Assembly: GCA_031002005.1 (NCBI GenBank)
Contig: JARYHS010013631.1
Coordinates: 61,997,832-62,061,831, forward strand
DNA from: Vandiemenella viatica
Lineage: Eukaryota > Arthropoda > Insecta > Orthoptera > Morabidae
DNA length: 64,000 nucleotides
Reading direction: 5' to 3'
Shown: in pieces, positions 63,873 through 64,000 of the stretch
Numbering within the stretch: position 1 is the first letter of the stretch
Layout of the letters: each line of letters starts with the position of its first letter
Position numbers and translations under genes: made by a program
Notes under the pieces: generated by a model
Seen by the model: only the letters and a program-made list of their open reading frames with translations
Databases searched by the model: none
Told to the model about the DNA's origin: nothing

Positions 63873-64000
63873 TAGACCCGCCAATGTGGTTCAGTGCACT
63901 GAGGCGCCGCACAATGGATCTGTGAGGAACTACAGGGCACACATACCGGCCGAACTTATAGCGGTATTTCGCAATCAACAAGGCGATAGCCGGGACTGTC
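63873..64000 (+). mobile_element. SINE-B copy, 5' part, cut by window end
   Basis: AATGTGGTTCAGTGCACTGAGG, GCCGCACAATGGATCTG, then CATACCGGCC and GCGGTATTTCGCAATCAACAA GGCG. Continues beyond the window. Confidence 0.6.

Noticed and set aside
1..64000. CRISPR array, bacterial operon or phage
   Set aside because: No regular short repeats with spacers and no prokaryotic gene organisation; all coding relics are eukaryotic transposon proteins.

Overview
This 64 kb window looks like gene-poor, repeat-dense nuclear DNA from an insect. The evidence is a eukaryotic tRNA-Ala gene, several tRNA-headed SINE families, decayed non-LTR retrotransposon reverse transcriptases, IS630-Tc1-mariner transposases, THAP-domain and MADF-domain transposon proteins, and many MITEs. 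The mix would fit a large-genome neopteran insect, perhaps a polyneopteran; that placement is inference. No complete host protein-coding gene is visible. Host candidates are the tRNA-Ala (AGC) gene at 39892-39964, one short signal-peptide exon at 3395-3458, and a speculative exon at 63698-63845.

Layout, left to right. 0-10 kb: a fragment of LINE-A (a CR1/Jockey-like family), a mariner remnant, two SINE-A copies, the signal-peptide exon, a poly(A) retroelement with a 16-bp target-site duplication (TSD) carrying a nested foldback insertion, a C-rich Harbinger-like MITE, a broken MADF gene and a DD41D mariner relative. 10-20 kb: a SINE-A split by an 1819-bp THAP-containing transposon, a degenerate LINE-A reverse transcriptase, and a LINE-B fragment. 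20-30 kb: a TTAA-flanked element, SINE-B, paired RTE-like 3' ends, a long-inverted-repeat element with an 8-bp TSD, copy 1 of a ~1 kb repeat (R24), and a Tc1 remnant split by a hAT MITE. 30-40 kb: another C-rich MITE, LINE-B, LINE-A and LINE-C fragments, and G-rich MITEs. 40-50 kb: tRNA-Ala lies just before; then R24 copy 2 (inverted, carrying a MITE absent from copy 1), a degenerate tandem repeat, a SINE-A holding a second foldback insertion, a G-rich MITE and two SINE-C copies. 50-64 kb: a GC-rich block, a LINE-C reverse transcriptase, two ~1 kb hAT copies, a cluster of SINE-A copies, a mariner MITE, and a three-level nest (SINE-A holding hAT holding a TAA-flanked element).

The best evidence comes from comparisons inside the window. 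Several elements have exact boundaries fixed by TSDs, and two insertions are confirmed by paralogous empty sites. The least expected signals are: two foldback insertions with 13-14 bp TSDs that both carry a CTGANGA/stem/GAAAC motif resembling the hammerhead ribozyme core; eleven copies of the palindrome TGACGTCA where about one is expected; and insertions clustered within one short part of the SINE-A body. 'SINE-A', 'LINE-A', 'R24' and similar are working labels, not database names. No similarity search was run.
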